NCBI RefSeq assembly: GCF_011602085.1
Contig: NZ_JAAONY010000002.1
Coordinates: 868,001 to 932,000 of the forward strand
DNA length: 64,000 nucleotides
Reading direction: 5' to 3'
Origin: Pseudoteredinibacter isoporae
GTDB taxonomy: Bacteria; Pseudomonadota; Gammaproteobacteria; Pseudomonadales; Cellvibrionaceae
Positions 35,526 to 43,625 of this stretch are shown here, in pieces; the first letter of the stretch is position 1; every line of letters begins with the position of its first letter. The notes below the pieces were generated by a model. It saw nothing but the letters and a program-made list of their open reading frames with translations. It ran no database searches and had not been told where the DNA came from. Both the position numbers and the translations under genes were made by a program.

Positions 35526-36890
35526 TTAACGCCCTTCCCAAAACTCTATGGCTTGTCCCTGGGCATCACCGAACAGCTCATCTTCCCGCATCACAGTGCG
35601 ACCTCGAATTACCGTGGCAATTGGCCAACCTGTAACCGTCAAGCCATCGTATGGCGTCCACCCGGAAACACTGGCAATCCAGTCATTACTGATTTCACGA
35701 CGTGCCGATAAATCCACCAAAGTCAGATCCGCATCGTAACCCAGGGCGATTCGACCTTTGCGAGCAATACCGAATACCCTTGCTGGCCCCGCACTGGTTA
35801 AATCCACCAGACGAGTCAAGCTCAGACGCCCTTCCGCCAGGTGATTCAACATCAAGGGCAACAGCGTTTGCACCCCCGTCATGCCACTGGGTGATTGCGG
35901 ATACGGTCGGGATTTTTCTTCGAGTGTGTGTGGTGCATGGTCACTGCCGATCACATCAACAACACCGTTCTCAATACCTCGCCACAAAGCCTGTTGGTGG
36001 TGCTTATCGCGCACGGGGGGATTCATCTGAGCGAGTGATCCCAACCGCTCATAGCATTCAGGCGCGGCCATGGACAAATGATGCGGCGTAACTTCCACAG
36101 TGACCCTGGCCTTGTGTTGTGCCAGAAAATCAATCTCCTGGGCGGTAGTGATATGCAAGAGATGTAAACGACGTCCCTGCTCTGCAGCCAGTGAAACAAT
36201 ACGACGGGTTGCCCGCAGTGCGCTTTCTTCATCGCGCCACAATGGGTGGTCTCGCACATCTTTAGACGCTTCGACCAGCGGCTTTCTCGCCAGCAAGCGT
36301 TGCTCATCTTCGGCGTGAATCGACACTCTTCGGCGTCCGCTCGATAAAATATCCCGCAGCACTGCATCTTCATCGGCAAGAAGATCACCAAAAGAACTGC
36401 CCATAAACACCTTCACCCCTGCACAACCTGGCAGACGTTCAAGCTCCGCCAGTTGATGGGCATTCACGGCTGAGCCGCCCATATAAAATGCGTAGTCACA
36501 CCAAGCTCGTCCTTCCGCGCGGTCGAGCTTTTCCTGCAAATCGGCCTCATGCAGGGTCAACGGTTGGGTATTGGGCATTTCAAAGATGGCCGTAACACCC
36601 CCTAAAACCGCGCCACGAGTTCCGGCCTCCAGATTTTCTTTCTGGGGCATTCCCGGCTCACGGAAATGAACCTGGGAATCGATCACGCCAGGCAAGACAT
36701 GCAAACCCTCGGCTTGAATCGTTTCCTTGGTGTTCCAGCCGCTTGCGTCAAGTGCAACGATTCGTCCTTCAAGACACACGACATCAGCCTGCTGTAAGCC
36801 ATTGCAGGTCATCACCTGACCACCGCTGACAATCAGGTCGGCGTCTTTGTTATTCAATCGTTTTAGAAATTCTTCGTTGTTAGTCATCAT
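35526..36890 (-). CDS. pyrC: Dihydroorotase (class I), Zur-linked paralogue with an altered metal site
   Basis: 454 residues. The amidohydrolase barrel shows SQVHFREPG (71-80), GVTAIFEMPNT, KVFMGSSFG with the lysine expected to be carboxylated, SIHAEDE, LLHITTA and VIGSDHAPHT. Dihydroorotase closes carbamoyl-aspartate to dihydroorotate in pyrimidine synthesis. In the usual HxH metal pair the first His is replaced by Gln (Q73), while H75 is kept, so the metal site differs from standard zinc enzymes. It is the third gene of the folE2-gamma-carbonic-anhydrase operon under a Zur-like box. This fits the known strategy of expressing back-up paralogues of zinc enzymes (PyrC2 type) in zinc starvation. 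Allantoinase is a less likely alternative. Confidence 0.85.
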   Translation of the reverse strand: MMTNNEEFLKRLNNKDADLIVSGGQVMTCNGLQQADVVCLEGRIVALDASGWNTKETIQAEGLHVLPGVIDSQVHFREPGMPQKENLEAGTRGAVLGGVTAIFEMPNTQPLTLHEADLQEKLDRAEGRAWCDYAFYMGGSAVNAHQLAELERLPGCAGVKVFMGSSFGDLLADEDAVLRDILSSGRRRVSIHAEDEQRLLARKPLVEASKDVRDHPLWRDEESALRATRRIVSLAAEQGRRLHLLHITTAQEIDFLAQHKARVTVEVTPHHLSMAAPECYERLGSLAQMNPPVRDKHHQQALWRGIENGVVDVIGSDHAPHTLEEKSRPYPQSPSGMTGVQTLLPLMLNHLAEGRLSLTRLVDLTSAGPARVFGIARKGRIALGYDADLTLVDLSARREISNDWIASVSGWTPYDGLTVTGWPIATVIRGRTVMREDELFGDAQGQAIEFWEGR

Positions 36891-36950
36891 TCAGCGCGGC
36901 CTCAAGCCAGAAAAACTGTGCAGCACCAGGGTGGTGGTGCTGCGATAGAA

Positions 36951-37511
36951 TTAAAGTTCGTTCTGGATTTTTTTATAGCCCTGCACAAGCCAGTTATTCG
37001 TCCGCGCAACGTCTTCCGAAAATTCTGAAGCGGCTGCACTGACTTTGGGAATGGAACTTAAATCGGTCTTCGCATCAATTCGACTGGTGGATGGCACATA
37101 AAAACTTTCCGGCAAATGGCAGTCATTGACCACCGCATTGTGTCGCACAACGCTATCTCGTTCGACGGTGCAGTTAAACAGCACACTGTTAAATCCGATA
37201 AATACCGAGTCACCCACCTTGCAAGGACCGTGCACGATGGCACGATGAGCAATCGAGGTGTGCTCACCAATATTGACAGCGGCCCCGGACTTGGAGTGAA
37301 TCACCACACCATCCTGAATATTGGAGTGAGCACCGATCACAATGGGTTCCAAATTACCTTCCGCATCCACCTCATCCGCTCGAATTACGGCATAAGGGCC
37401 AATAAATACATTTTCATGTACCACCACCAAGCCACAAAGAATGGCCGTTGGGTCTACAAATGCGCTGGGATGAACTTGTGGCAAATCTCCGCGTGGATTT
37501 TTTCTAATCAT
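36951..37511 (-). CDS. Gamma-class carbonic anhydrase family protein
   Basis: 186 residues, a left-handed beta-helix built from hexapeptide repeats. Three histidines at the positions of the Cam metal ligands are kept: H72 (VVIHS), H89 (SIAHR) and H94 (IVHGP), with the typical five-residue spacing between the last two. Gamma carbonic anhydrases interconvert carbon dioxide and bicarbonate and can use iron or cobalt as well as zinc. A paralogue of this type is part of known Zur-controlled blocks in pseudomonads. It lies 68 bases after folE2 and 60 bases before the dihydroorotase in one operon. Confidence 0.88.
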   Translation of the reverse strand: MIRKNPRGDLPQVHPSAFVDPTAILCGLVVVHENVFIGPYAVIRADEVDAEGNLEPIVIGAHSNIQDGVVIHSKSGAAVNIGEHTSIAHRAIVHGPCKVGDSVFIGFNSVLFNCTVERDSVVRHNAVVNDCHLPESFYVPSTSRIDAKTDLSSIPKVSAAASEFSEDVARTNNWLVQGYKKIQNEL

Positions 37512-37579
37512 TTGAAATCTCTTTTATTGTGAATGTTTGTCAAAAAGGCTGAGAGGTCGCCAAACGCCGAAGAACAAGA

Positions 37580-38473
37580 TCAAGCCCGGCTCCAGGCGGC
37601 GGCATCGTGTTGGTGCAAGCTTTCCAAATGTCGTACATGCACACGGGGGTTGGCATAGGAAGTGTTCAGGCGCGCTTGTATCCGGCGAGCGGCGTCCTCA
37701 ACGAACATTAAGTTACGGCCATTCAGTTCCGCAAACGCCTGCTCATCGACACGCTTTACGGCAGTTTGCAAAGGCGTTTGTACGGCATCTTCAATGGCAT
37801 TAATCAATTCAACGAACGCCAGTTTGTGATCACTTGAGCCCAGGCTGATTTTCACTCGCGCTTCACTGCGTTGGCTATGAGGCGTTGCAATGGAACCGTT
37901 CTGATTCAACCAGTGCGCAATGTCATTCAGTTCCAAGGTGTCTTCGTTCTCAAACGCCTTACGGAACGCAGCTTCCAAAACGTTTCTGGAAAGGGCCGCT
38001 GAACAGGGGCAAGTTGATGAGTAGGACACAAGGGTTTCCAGCTCGATCCTGAAGCCATTCGGATCCAAGGTGGCTTCCAGTGTGATCGGATAGGATTTCC
38101 ATCCACTCAACTCGGGGGAAAGCAAGGCTGGCCGGCGTGCCAGTAAGTCAAAGACCAGACGCAAACGCACACTGTCAGACTGACAATCCTTATGACTTGC
38201 CAGCATTTCCTGCAACAGATTGACCAATAAAGCGGGCGACAGCGCTTGCTCGTTCAGAGCGTCAAGCAACAGATACAAACGGGACATATGAATGCCCTTG
38301 ATGTGCTCCACAGGCAAATTCACCTGCACATCCGCCTTGGCATGAGCCAGAGGCGCGCAATCGGGTTCCACAACATTCAGGGGCAAATCAATACCTTGCA
38401 TCCCCACCCATTCCAAAGGACACATCACCGGAGCGGATTCACTCCGGGAAACATCAGGCAACACACTGTTCAT
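37580..38473 (-). CDS. folE2: GTP cyclohydrolase IB (FolE2)
   Basis: 297 residues, normal for FolE2. Recognisable blocks are HIKGIHMSRLY, TCPCSAALS with metal-binding/catalytic cysteines C155 and C157, and LNGRNLMFVEDAARRI near the C-terminus. The enzyme makes dihydroneopterin triphosphate from GTP for folate synthesis, like FolE, but can use metals other than zinc and is widely induced in zinc starvation. It is the first gene of a leftward operon. Its start is about 93 bases from a perfect 18-bp Zur-like palindrome shared with the divergent DUF1826 operon. Confidence 0.95.
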   Translation of the reverse strand: MNSVLPDVSRSESAPVMCPLEWVGMQGIDLPLNVVEPDCAPLAHAKADVQVNLPVEHIKGIHMSRLYLLLDALNEQALSPALLVNLLQEMLASHKDCQSDSVRLRLVFDLLARRPALLSPELSGWKSYPITLEATLDPNGFRIELETLVSYSSTCPCSAALSRNVLEAAFRKAFENEDTLELNDIAHWLNQNGSIATPHSQRSEARVKISLGSSDHKLAFVELINAIEDAVQTPLQTAVKRVDEQAFAELNGRNLMFVEDAARRIQARLNTSYANPRVHVRHLESLHQHDAAAWSRA

Positions 38474-38565
38474 TCAATCAATTTCTCACGGCACAACAGC
38501 ACTCGGGCACCCTGCTTTTAACAGCTCATCGGCCCCGGCTATTTTCAATCTTCAGCTTGTATTTG

Positions 38566-38583
38566 GTTATGTTATAACATAAC
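38566..38583. promoter_or_regulatory. Zur box, perfect 18-bp palindrome
   Basis: GTTATGTTATAACATAAC equals its own reverse complement. The core TGTTATAACA is the hallmark of Zur sites in gammaproteobacteria. It lies between the divergent folE2 and DUF1826 operons, both made of known zinc-starvation genes, with zur itself in the rightward operon. A second core copy is at 41589. Confidence 0.9.
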
Positions 38584-38622
38584 ATTTTGTGAATCGCGAC
38601 AGTCTGATAAGAGAAAAACCGA

Positions 38623-39297
38623 ATGATGATTGCCAACACACTTGCCAAATCAGCGCCTGCCCCCTTTATTCCCGAGCGCCTGGCACTCGGTGAAACGCCG
38701 GATGTTTTGGCCCAGATTTATAAACAGACGTTCAATCTTGCCATCTGGAAAAGACCTGACAAGCCGGCCTTGGCCGAAGCAGCGCAGCAACTTCTCGATA
38801 CTGCCGGATCGGTTCAATGTCGAAGCATTTTGCCGGCTGATAGAGTCGATGCTTATCTGGATACTGAGCTTCCACAATTTCAACATCGTCAAACCCTGAT
38901 CGATGACATCAGTTTGATCAGCGATATGTTTGCCTGCCTTTTTGGCCTCGATAACATTGGTTTCCGCTTTGCGTCACTGGATGCCGCCATGTGCCCCAAG
39001 TTTCATGTCGACCGAGTGCCCTGCCGTCTACTGACCAGTTATTGCGGTGTTGGCACCGAGTGGCTGGCAGACGAACACGTCGACCGCAGCAAACTGGGGA
39101 CCGGCAGCCAGGGGCTAAGCGATGCCGAGTCGGGCCTGTACCCAAGCTCGGGGCTTATTCAACGATTCTCGCCCGGTGATGTCGGTCTGTTAAAAGGTGA
39201 GCTTTGGGAAGGCAATGAAAACCGCGGGCTGGTACATCGCTCGCCCGTTCCGGAAAAAAAACAGCAACGTTTGCTTCTGACCCTCGATTTTGCGTGA
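38623..39297 (+). CDS. DUF1826 family protein, zinc-limitation block
   Basis: 224 residues, no signal peptide or membrane segment. Blocks such as LCGLDNIGF-like LFGLDNIGFRF, MCPKFHVDRVPCRLLTSYCGVGTEWL, FSPGDVGLLKGE and GLVHRSPVP match DUF1826. The HVD motif with a later His recalls a double-stranded beta-helix (cupin-type) metal site, but function is unknown. The gene is first in the rightward operon below the Zur box. DUF1826 genes repeatedly sit in such zinc-responsive blocks, so a role in zinc homeostasis is inferred. Confidence 0.85.
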   Translation: MMIANTLAKSAPAPFIPERLALGETPDVLAQIYKQTFNLAIWKRPDKPALAEAAQQLLDTAGSVQCRSILPADRVDAYLDTELPQFQHRQTLIDDISLISDMFACLFGLDNIGFRFASLDAAMCPKFHVDRVPCRLLTSYCGVGTEWLADEHVDRSKLGTGSQGLSDAESGLYPSSGLIQRFSPGDVGLLKGELWEGNENRGLVHRSPVPEKKQQRLLLTLDFA

Positions 39298-39350
39298 ACG
39301 GTTTTCAATACACTCTGTAATAGCCCGTTAAAAAGAGTACGCCATTAACA

Positions 39351-39986
39351 ATGAACACGATCATTTCAACATGCTCCATCAAGACCGCCGGTAAGTTATT
39401 GCTGGCTCTGTGTTACCTGCTTTCGTTCACGGCTCATGCACTGGACAATCCAGGCCATGATCATAAACATCAACACGAGCATACGCACAAAGAACATAAA
39501 CACGAAGAACATGAACATCAGGAACACGATACAGAACACCATGAAGCCCACGTTCATGGTGAGGCCGTGTTGCAATTAATTCAGGAAGACAGTGAGTTAC
39601 TGCTGACATTCAACTCGGCAGCCGGCAACCTTCTGGGGTTTGAGCACGCCCCACAAACAGAAGAACAGCAACAAAAGATGGTGGAAACCGAAAAACAACT
39701 AGGCAATGCCAGCACCCTGTTTCAACTGATCGGGGGTGAATGCCGTTTGTACGAACAGCAGAGCAATTCACAGAAGCTTTTCGGTGAGCACGACAAAGAA
39801 CAACATAAAAATATCAACAGTGAATATCATTTTCACTGCCACAAGCCTGAAACTCTGGATTCGATCCAGATCAAACTGATGACAGCGTTCCCCGCTCTGG
39901 AAACTCTGGATATTGAGTGGATTATCGCGGGTCGACAAGGTACCCGCTCACTGAATCACCAGAACGGAACCATCAGTTTCAAATAA
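39351..39986 (+). CDS. zrgA: His-rich periplasmic ZrgA-type zinc-binding protein (DUF2796)
   Basis: 211 residues. A signal peptide ends near TAHA and is followed by a metal-binding linker with 15 histidines in the 34 residues 36-69. The DUF2796 core follows, starting AHVHGEAVLQLIQEDSELLL and including GFEHAPQTEEQQQ. ZrgA-type proteins act as periplasmic zinc-binding components in zinc uptake of Vibrio and pseudomonads. Here it is the second gene of the Zur-controlled operon, 53 bases after DUF1826 and eight bases before zur. Confidence 0.87.
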   Translation: MNTIISTCSIKTAGKLLLALCYLLSFTAHALDNPGHDHKHQHEHTHKEHKHEEHEHQEHDTEHHEAHVHGEAVLQLIQEDSELLLTFNSAAGNLLGFEHAPQTEEQQQKMVETEKQLGNASTLFQLIGGECRLYEQQSNSQKLFGEHDKEQHKNINSEYHFHCHKPETLDSIQIKLMTAFPALETLDIEWIIAGRQGTRSLNHQNGTISFK

Positions 39987-39994
39987 GGATTCAC

Positions 39995-40462
39995 ATGGTC
40001 GATGTTGAAAAAGTGTTAGCCCAGGTTGAAAAGGACTGTCGACGGACCGGACGACGGTTAACCGAAAAACGTAAGCAAGTACTTATCGGCCTGCTGAAAT
40101 CCGAGCGAGCGCTGTCCGCCTATGAAATTGTGAATTATTGCAAATGGACCTATCAAACCTCCTTTGCCCCGATGACGGTCTACCGCATTCTTGAATTTCT
40201 GGAATCGGAAAAACTGGTGCATAAACTGCACATCACCAACAAATATGTGGCTTGCTCGAACATCTGCTGCAAGCAAGAGCATGATGTTGCACAATTCCTG
40301 ATTTGCGATTCCTGCGGCAGTGTTAAAGAAGTCAGTGTTGATGGTTCGGCTTTGGAAACCCTGAAAAACAATGCCGAACACGTTGGCTTTCAAGTGAAAA
40401 GTCCGCAAATAGAATTGCATGGCCTGTGCCAGAACTGCTGCTCAAAAGAACAAGCACATTAG
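39995..40462 (+). CDS. zur: Fur-family zinc uptake regulator Zur
   Basis: 155 residues from ATG 39995, with AAGGA six bases upstream; a longer frame into zrgA is not needed. The winged helix spans residues ~15-85 (RRLTEKRKQVLIGLL, SAYEIV, PMTVYRIL). The C-terminal dimerisation domain has structural-zinc cysteine pairs C104/C107 and C145/C148. A Cys-rich turn, CSNICC (87-92), resembles the Zur regulatory site. Placement inside a zinc block with two Zur boxes supports Zur rather than Fur. It therefore represses its own operon when zinc is sufficient. Confidence 0.93.
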   Translation: MVDVEKVLAQVEKDCRRTGRRLTEKRKQVLIGLLKSERALSAYEIVNYCKWTYQTSFAPMTVYRILEFLESEKLVHKLHITNKYVACSNICCKQEHDVAQFLICDSCGSVKEVSVDGSALETLKNNAEHVGFQVKSPQIELHGLCQNCCSKEQAH

Positions 40463-40475
40463 CGAAACCACAGCG

Positions 40476-40895
40476 ATGAAAGACAGCTACTTTATCGAAA
40501 AAGAAACCTTAGCAGAAGGCGAACGCCTCGAACTCAGCTCACTACTAGCTTCCCTGAATTTCAATAGCGACGGTTTGATTCCCGTCATCACACAGGATGC
40601 AGATGACAAGCAAGTGCTGATGATGGCCTGGATGAACGCCGACACTCTGGAAAAAACCCTGCACACAGGTCTGATGACCTATTGGTCCCGCTCTCGCCAG
40701 GCCGAATGGATCAAAGGCAAAAGCAGTGGTCACTGGCAGCAATTGGTCAGCATGCGCATTGATTGCGATGGTGACACCATTTTGTGCCAGGTAAATCAAA
40801 CCGGAGCCGCCTGCCATACCGGAAGACGACACTGTTTCTACTTTAAGGTTTCCGCTGAACAGCAGGAAGTGGTGATCAACAGCGGCTTGTCGTAG
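40476..40895 (+). CDS. hisI: Phosphoribosyl-AMP cyclohydrolase paralogue (HisI)
   Basis: 139 residues from ATG 40476. It has the stand-alone HisI core: VLMMAWMN, LMTYWSRSRQ, WIKGKSSGH and D96-C-D-G-D100. Cysteines C97, C113 and C120 occupy the usual zinc positions. HisI opens the adenine ring of phosphoribosyl-AMP, the third step of histidine synthesis. Position right after zur indicates a second, zinc-starvation copy of the HisI2 kind. Unlike the dihydroorotase in this block, its metal ligands look unchanged. It ends the rightward operon. Confidence 0.92.
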   Translation: MKDSYFIEKETLAEGERLELSSLLASLNFNSDGLIPVITQDADDKQVLMMAWMNADTLEKTLHTGLMTYWSRSRQAEWIKGKSSGHWQQLVSMRIDCDGDTILCQVNQTGAACHTGRRHCFYFKVSAEQQEVVINSGLS

Positions 40896-40965
40896 TTGTA
40901 AGATCAGAAACCGGCGTTAAAAAACAAACACCTTCTGATATGAGCAAGACAGGTGGTTCGCCCCC

Positions 40966-41544
40966 CTATTCCTCAGATTCGGTATAGGGCTCGATGCTCT
41001 CCACACGCAAGGTATAGGCAGATTTCGCCATTTCATTTTCCACCAGATTGGTGGTCATTACCCCACTGAGCCAAAAAGCGTCTGTCATACTATTGAGTTT
41101 TAAACCGTCCGGGTATTTCACATAAACGATTTGATTTGGCGGCGGTGGCGGCATGTGCAGGCAGGCACCGAAATATGGCACCACAAAAAACTCCGTCACA
41201 ATCGGAGGATCATCAAAATCCAAAGGCACAATAAAACCGGGAATACGCACGGCACTATTGTCCAGATCCGATACGACCTCAGTGGATTCCAGCGCTTGCC
41301 AGTAGCGCTCATCACTGATGGTTTCTTTGCTCAATGTATCTTGATAAGAACCCTCTTCAATGTCTTCCAGACCTTCCGGTGGGCTGGTAAGCGCTTTCAA
41401 ATCATCTTCCGGCAATAAGTCGAACCAGCTGACGGTCTTGTACGTTTTATCAGCACTGAACACCGCACCGGAAAAACCAGTACACAACAGAGCCAGCCCC
41501 AAAAGGATTCTTCCTACAAAGCGACTCGAAGAAACAGATTGCAT
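40966..41544 (-). CDS. DUF3299 exported protein, zinc-limitation block
   Basis: 192 residues. A signal peptide ends near AVFSA. The mature part has TVSWFDLLPEDDLKAL, VRIPGFIVPLDFD, FFVVPYFGACLHMPPPPPNQIVYV and FWLSGVM, all typical of DUF3299. The Cys-His-proline stretch (ACLHMPPPP) suggests metal binding. It is divergent from the MacB-like ABC transporter across a Zur-like box. As I recall, P. aeruginosa has a comparable zinc-responsive set (around PA4063-PA4066) joining such an exported protein with an ABC transporter. The exact function is unknown. Confidence 0.85.
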   Translation of the reverse strand: MQSVSSSRFVGRILLGLALLCTGFSGAVFSADKTYKTVSWFDLLPEDDLKALTSPPEGLEDIEEGSYQDTLSKETISDERYWQALESTEVVSDLDNSAVRIPGFIVPLDFDDPPIVTEFFVVPYFGACLHMPPPPPNQIVYVKYPDGLKLNSMTDAFWLSGVMTTNLVENEMAKSAYTLRVESIEPYTESEE

Positions 41545-41584
41545 GGGACTTCCTCTCTGGAACAGGGTATCTTGATGGGTTAAT

Positions 41585-41604
41585 TGTTATGTTATAACAT
41601 TGCC
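41585..41604. promoter_or_regulatory. Zur box in the DUF3299/ABC-transporter promoter region
   Basis: The central ATGTTATAACAT (41589-41600) is a perfect 12-bp palindrome identical to the core of the 38566 site; the outer bases are less symmetric. It lies 45 bases from the DUF3299 start and 55 bases before the ATPase start, so it can control both directions. Confidence 0.85.
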
Positions 41605-41654
41605 ATAGCTAAATACAAGATCACCCCGACTTACTGAGATCCCCGGCAAATCCC

Positions 41655-42335
41655 ATGGCAGTATCCATTCAACAACTGAGGTTTGCCTATCCATCAGACA
41701 CCGCCAAAACGGTGCTGAACATTCCAGAATGGTCAGTGGCTCAGGGGGAAAGTGTGTTTCTGCATGGACCTTCCGGCACCGGCAAATCTACCCTGCTGAA
41801 TTTACTGGCTGGCATTCTCCAATGCCGAGAAGGAACACTGGAAGTGCTTGGGCATTCACTGCATACCATGAGTGGTCGTCAAAGGGATCGCTTTCGGGCC
41901 CGTCATATTGGCTTTGTCTTCCAACAATTCAATCTGATTCCCTACCTCAATGTGCTGGATAATGTCCTCTTGGCTTCATATTTTGCCGATCGTGCATCCG
42001 GCCGGGAAGATGCCCTGACACTGTTACAAGAACTGCAACTCGATGCCGAACTCTGCCGCAAGAAGGCTTCGGAATTGAGTGTCGGTCAGCAACAACGTGT
42101 GGCGATTGCACGGGCATTGATCAGTAAACCGGAAATGCTGATTGTCGATGAACCCACCTCAGCACTGGATACCGATAATCGCGATATTTTTATGCAACTG
42201 CTGCTTGAACTGGTGCAGCGTCACCAAATGACACTGCTGTTTGTCAGTCATGATCGGAGTCTGGACCGGGGATTTCATCGCTCGGTTTCTTTGCAGGAAT
42301 TTAATCAAGCCGCTCACGCGGGAGAAAGCATCTGA
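41655..42335 (+). CDS. ABC transporter ATP-binding protein (MacB/LolD type)
   Basis: 226 residues. Walker A is GPSGTGKST (38-46), the Q-loop is in FVFQQFNLIPYLNVLDNV, the signature is LSVGQQQRVA and Walker B is LIVDEPTSALD. The switch His is in FVSHD. The sequence belongs to the LolD/MacB group, which drives FtsX-like permeases in envelope mechanotransmission or lipoprotein handling rather than ordinary import. The stop overlaps the start of the permease gene (TGATG). It is the first gene below a Zur-like box, so it is expected to be induced in zinc starvation. Confidence 0.92.
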   Translation: MAVSIQQLRFAYPSDTAKTVLNIPEWSVAQGESVFLHGPSGTGKSTLLNLLAGILQCREGTLEVLGHSLHTMSGRQRDRFRARHIGFVFQQFNLIPYLNVLDNVLLASYFADRASGREDALTLLQELQLDAELCRKKASELSVGQQQRVAIARALISKPEMLIVDEPTSALDTDNRDIFMQLLLELVQRHQMTLLFVSHDRSLDRGFHRSVSLQEFNQAAHAGESI

Positions 42336-43564
42336 TGTTTTTGCGCCTCGCCTGGTTCAGCCTGCTCAGCCGGAAAGGTTCCGTGCTACTGACACTGCTG
42401 GCTATCAGTGTCAGTATTTTTGTCTTGCTGGGCATCGAACACATTCGGCAACAAGCCAAAAGCAGTTTCGGTAATACCGTCTCAGGTGTCGATTTGATTG
42501 TGGGTGCCCGCACCGGGGACATCAATCTTTTGCTCTACTCCGTATTTCGCCTGGGTAATGCCACCAACAATATCAGCTGGTCCAGCTATCAAAACATTCA
42601 ATCTCAACCGCAAGTGGCCTGGAGCATTCCAATCTCATTGGGTGATTCCCATAAGGGCTTTCGTGTTATGGGCACCGATCGTGGCTACTTCGAGCATTTT
42701 CGCTACGGTCAAAAGCGCCCCCTGACCCTGGCCCAGGGAAAACCTTTTGATAAAGTCTTTGATGTGGTACTCGGTGCGAAGGTTGCCGAACAACTCAAGT
42801 ATCAGCTGGGCGACCAGCTCACATTGTCGCACGGCATGGGCAGCACCAGCTTCAGTGAGCACAAAGACAAACCCTTTCGGGTCGTTGGTATCCTGGAAGG
42901 TACAGGCACACCTGTAGACCAAACTCTGCATGTCAGCTTGCAAGGCATCGAGGCCGTTCACCTTAATTGGCAAAGCGGGCCGCACAAAAAAAGGAAAAAA
43001 GCCGAAGCGCTTGCCGATCTCCAACAACTGGAACCCGAGTCGATCACCGCATTTATGCTTGGCTTGAAATCCAAAATGGCGATCTTTCGCCTGCAACGCA
43101 ACATCAATAATTTCCCCAAGGAACCTCTACTGGCGATTCTACCCGGTGTTACCCTGACCCAACTCTGGGAAATGATGGCTGCGGTTGAACAAAGCCTGCA
43201 ATTAGTATCGGCACTGGTACTGCTCGCTTCGCTCCTTGGGCTGAGCGCCATGTTGCTGACTTCCATACGCGAGCGTCAGCGTGAAATCACCATTATGAGA
43301 ATGTTGGGGGCCTCGCCTCTGTTTATTTTTATATTGATTCAGCTGGAAGCCATGTTGATCACCTTGTCGGCTCTAGCCATAGCTTTATTGTCGTTGGTCG
43401 CGACAACCATGTTGACCGGAGAGTGGCTGGCAAAAGATCTCGGAGTTCACCTTAGCCCCTGGGCGCCCAACGCCTCATCGATACTGATGATGGCCGCCAT
43501 ATTACTGAGTGCCTTTCTAGTGAGCCTTGCGCCTGCGATTTCTGCTTATAGTCGGGCCAAGTAG
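42335..43564 (+). CDS. ABC transporter permease (MacB/FtsX family)
   Basis: 409 residues. One N-terminal membrane helix (about residues 16-36) is followed by a large periplasmic domain of about 230 residues and three C-terminal membrane helices, the arrangement of MacB/FtsX/LolCE proteins. The last block has the REITIMRMLGASP coupling region. It is translationally coupled to the ATPase. Regulation by Zur and the divergent DUF3299 gene suggest it moves or exposes an envelope zinc-handling component; the substrate is unknown. Confidence 0.9.
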   Translation: MFLRLAWFSLLSRKGSVLLTLLAISVSIFVLLGIEHIRQQAKSSFGNTVSGVDLIVGARTGDINLLLYSVFRLGNATNNISWSSYQNIQSQPQVAWSIPISLGDSHKGFRVMGTDRGYFEHFRYGQKRPLTLAQGKPFDKVFDVVLGAKVAEQLKYQLGDQLTLSHGMGSTSFSEHKDKPFRVVGILEGTGTPVDQTLHVSLQGIEAVHLNWQSGPHKKRKKAEALADLQQLEPESITAFMLGLKSKMAIFRLQRNINNFPKEPLLAILPGVTLTQLWEMMAAVEQSLQLVSALVLLASLLGLSAMLLTSIRERQREITIMRMLGASPLFIFILIQLEAMLITLSALAIALLSLVATTMLTGEWLAKDLGVHLSPWAPNASSILMMAAILLSAFLVSLAPAISAYSRAK

Positions 43565-43625
43565 TTGGAGCCAAATAGCGAGCTTTGAACCCAGATAAAA
43601 AGAATAAAAGAAATAGGAAAGGCAG

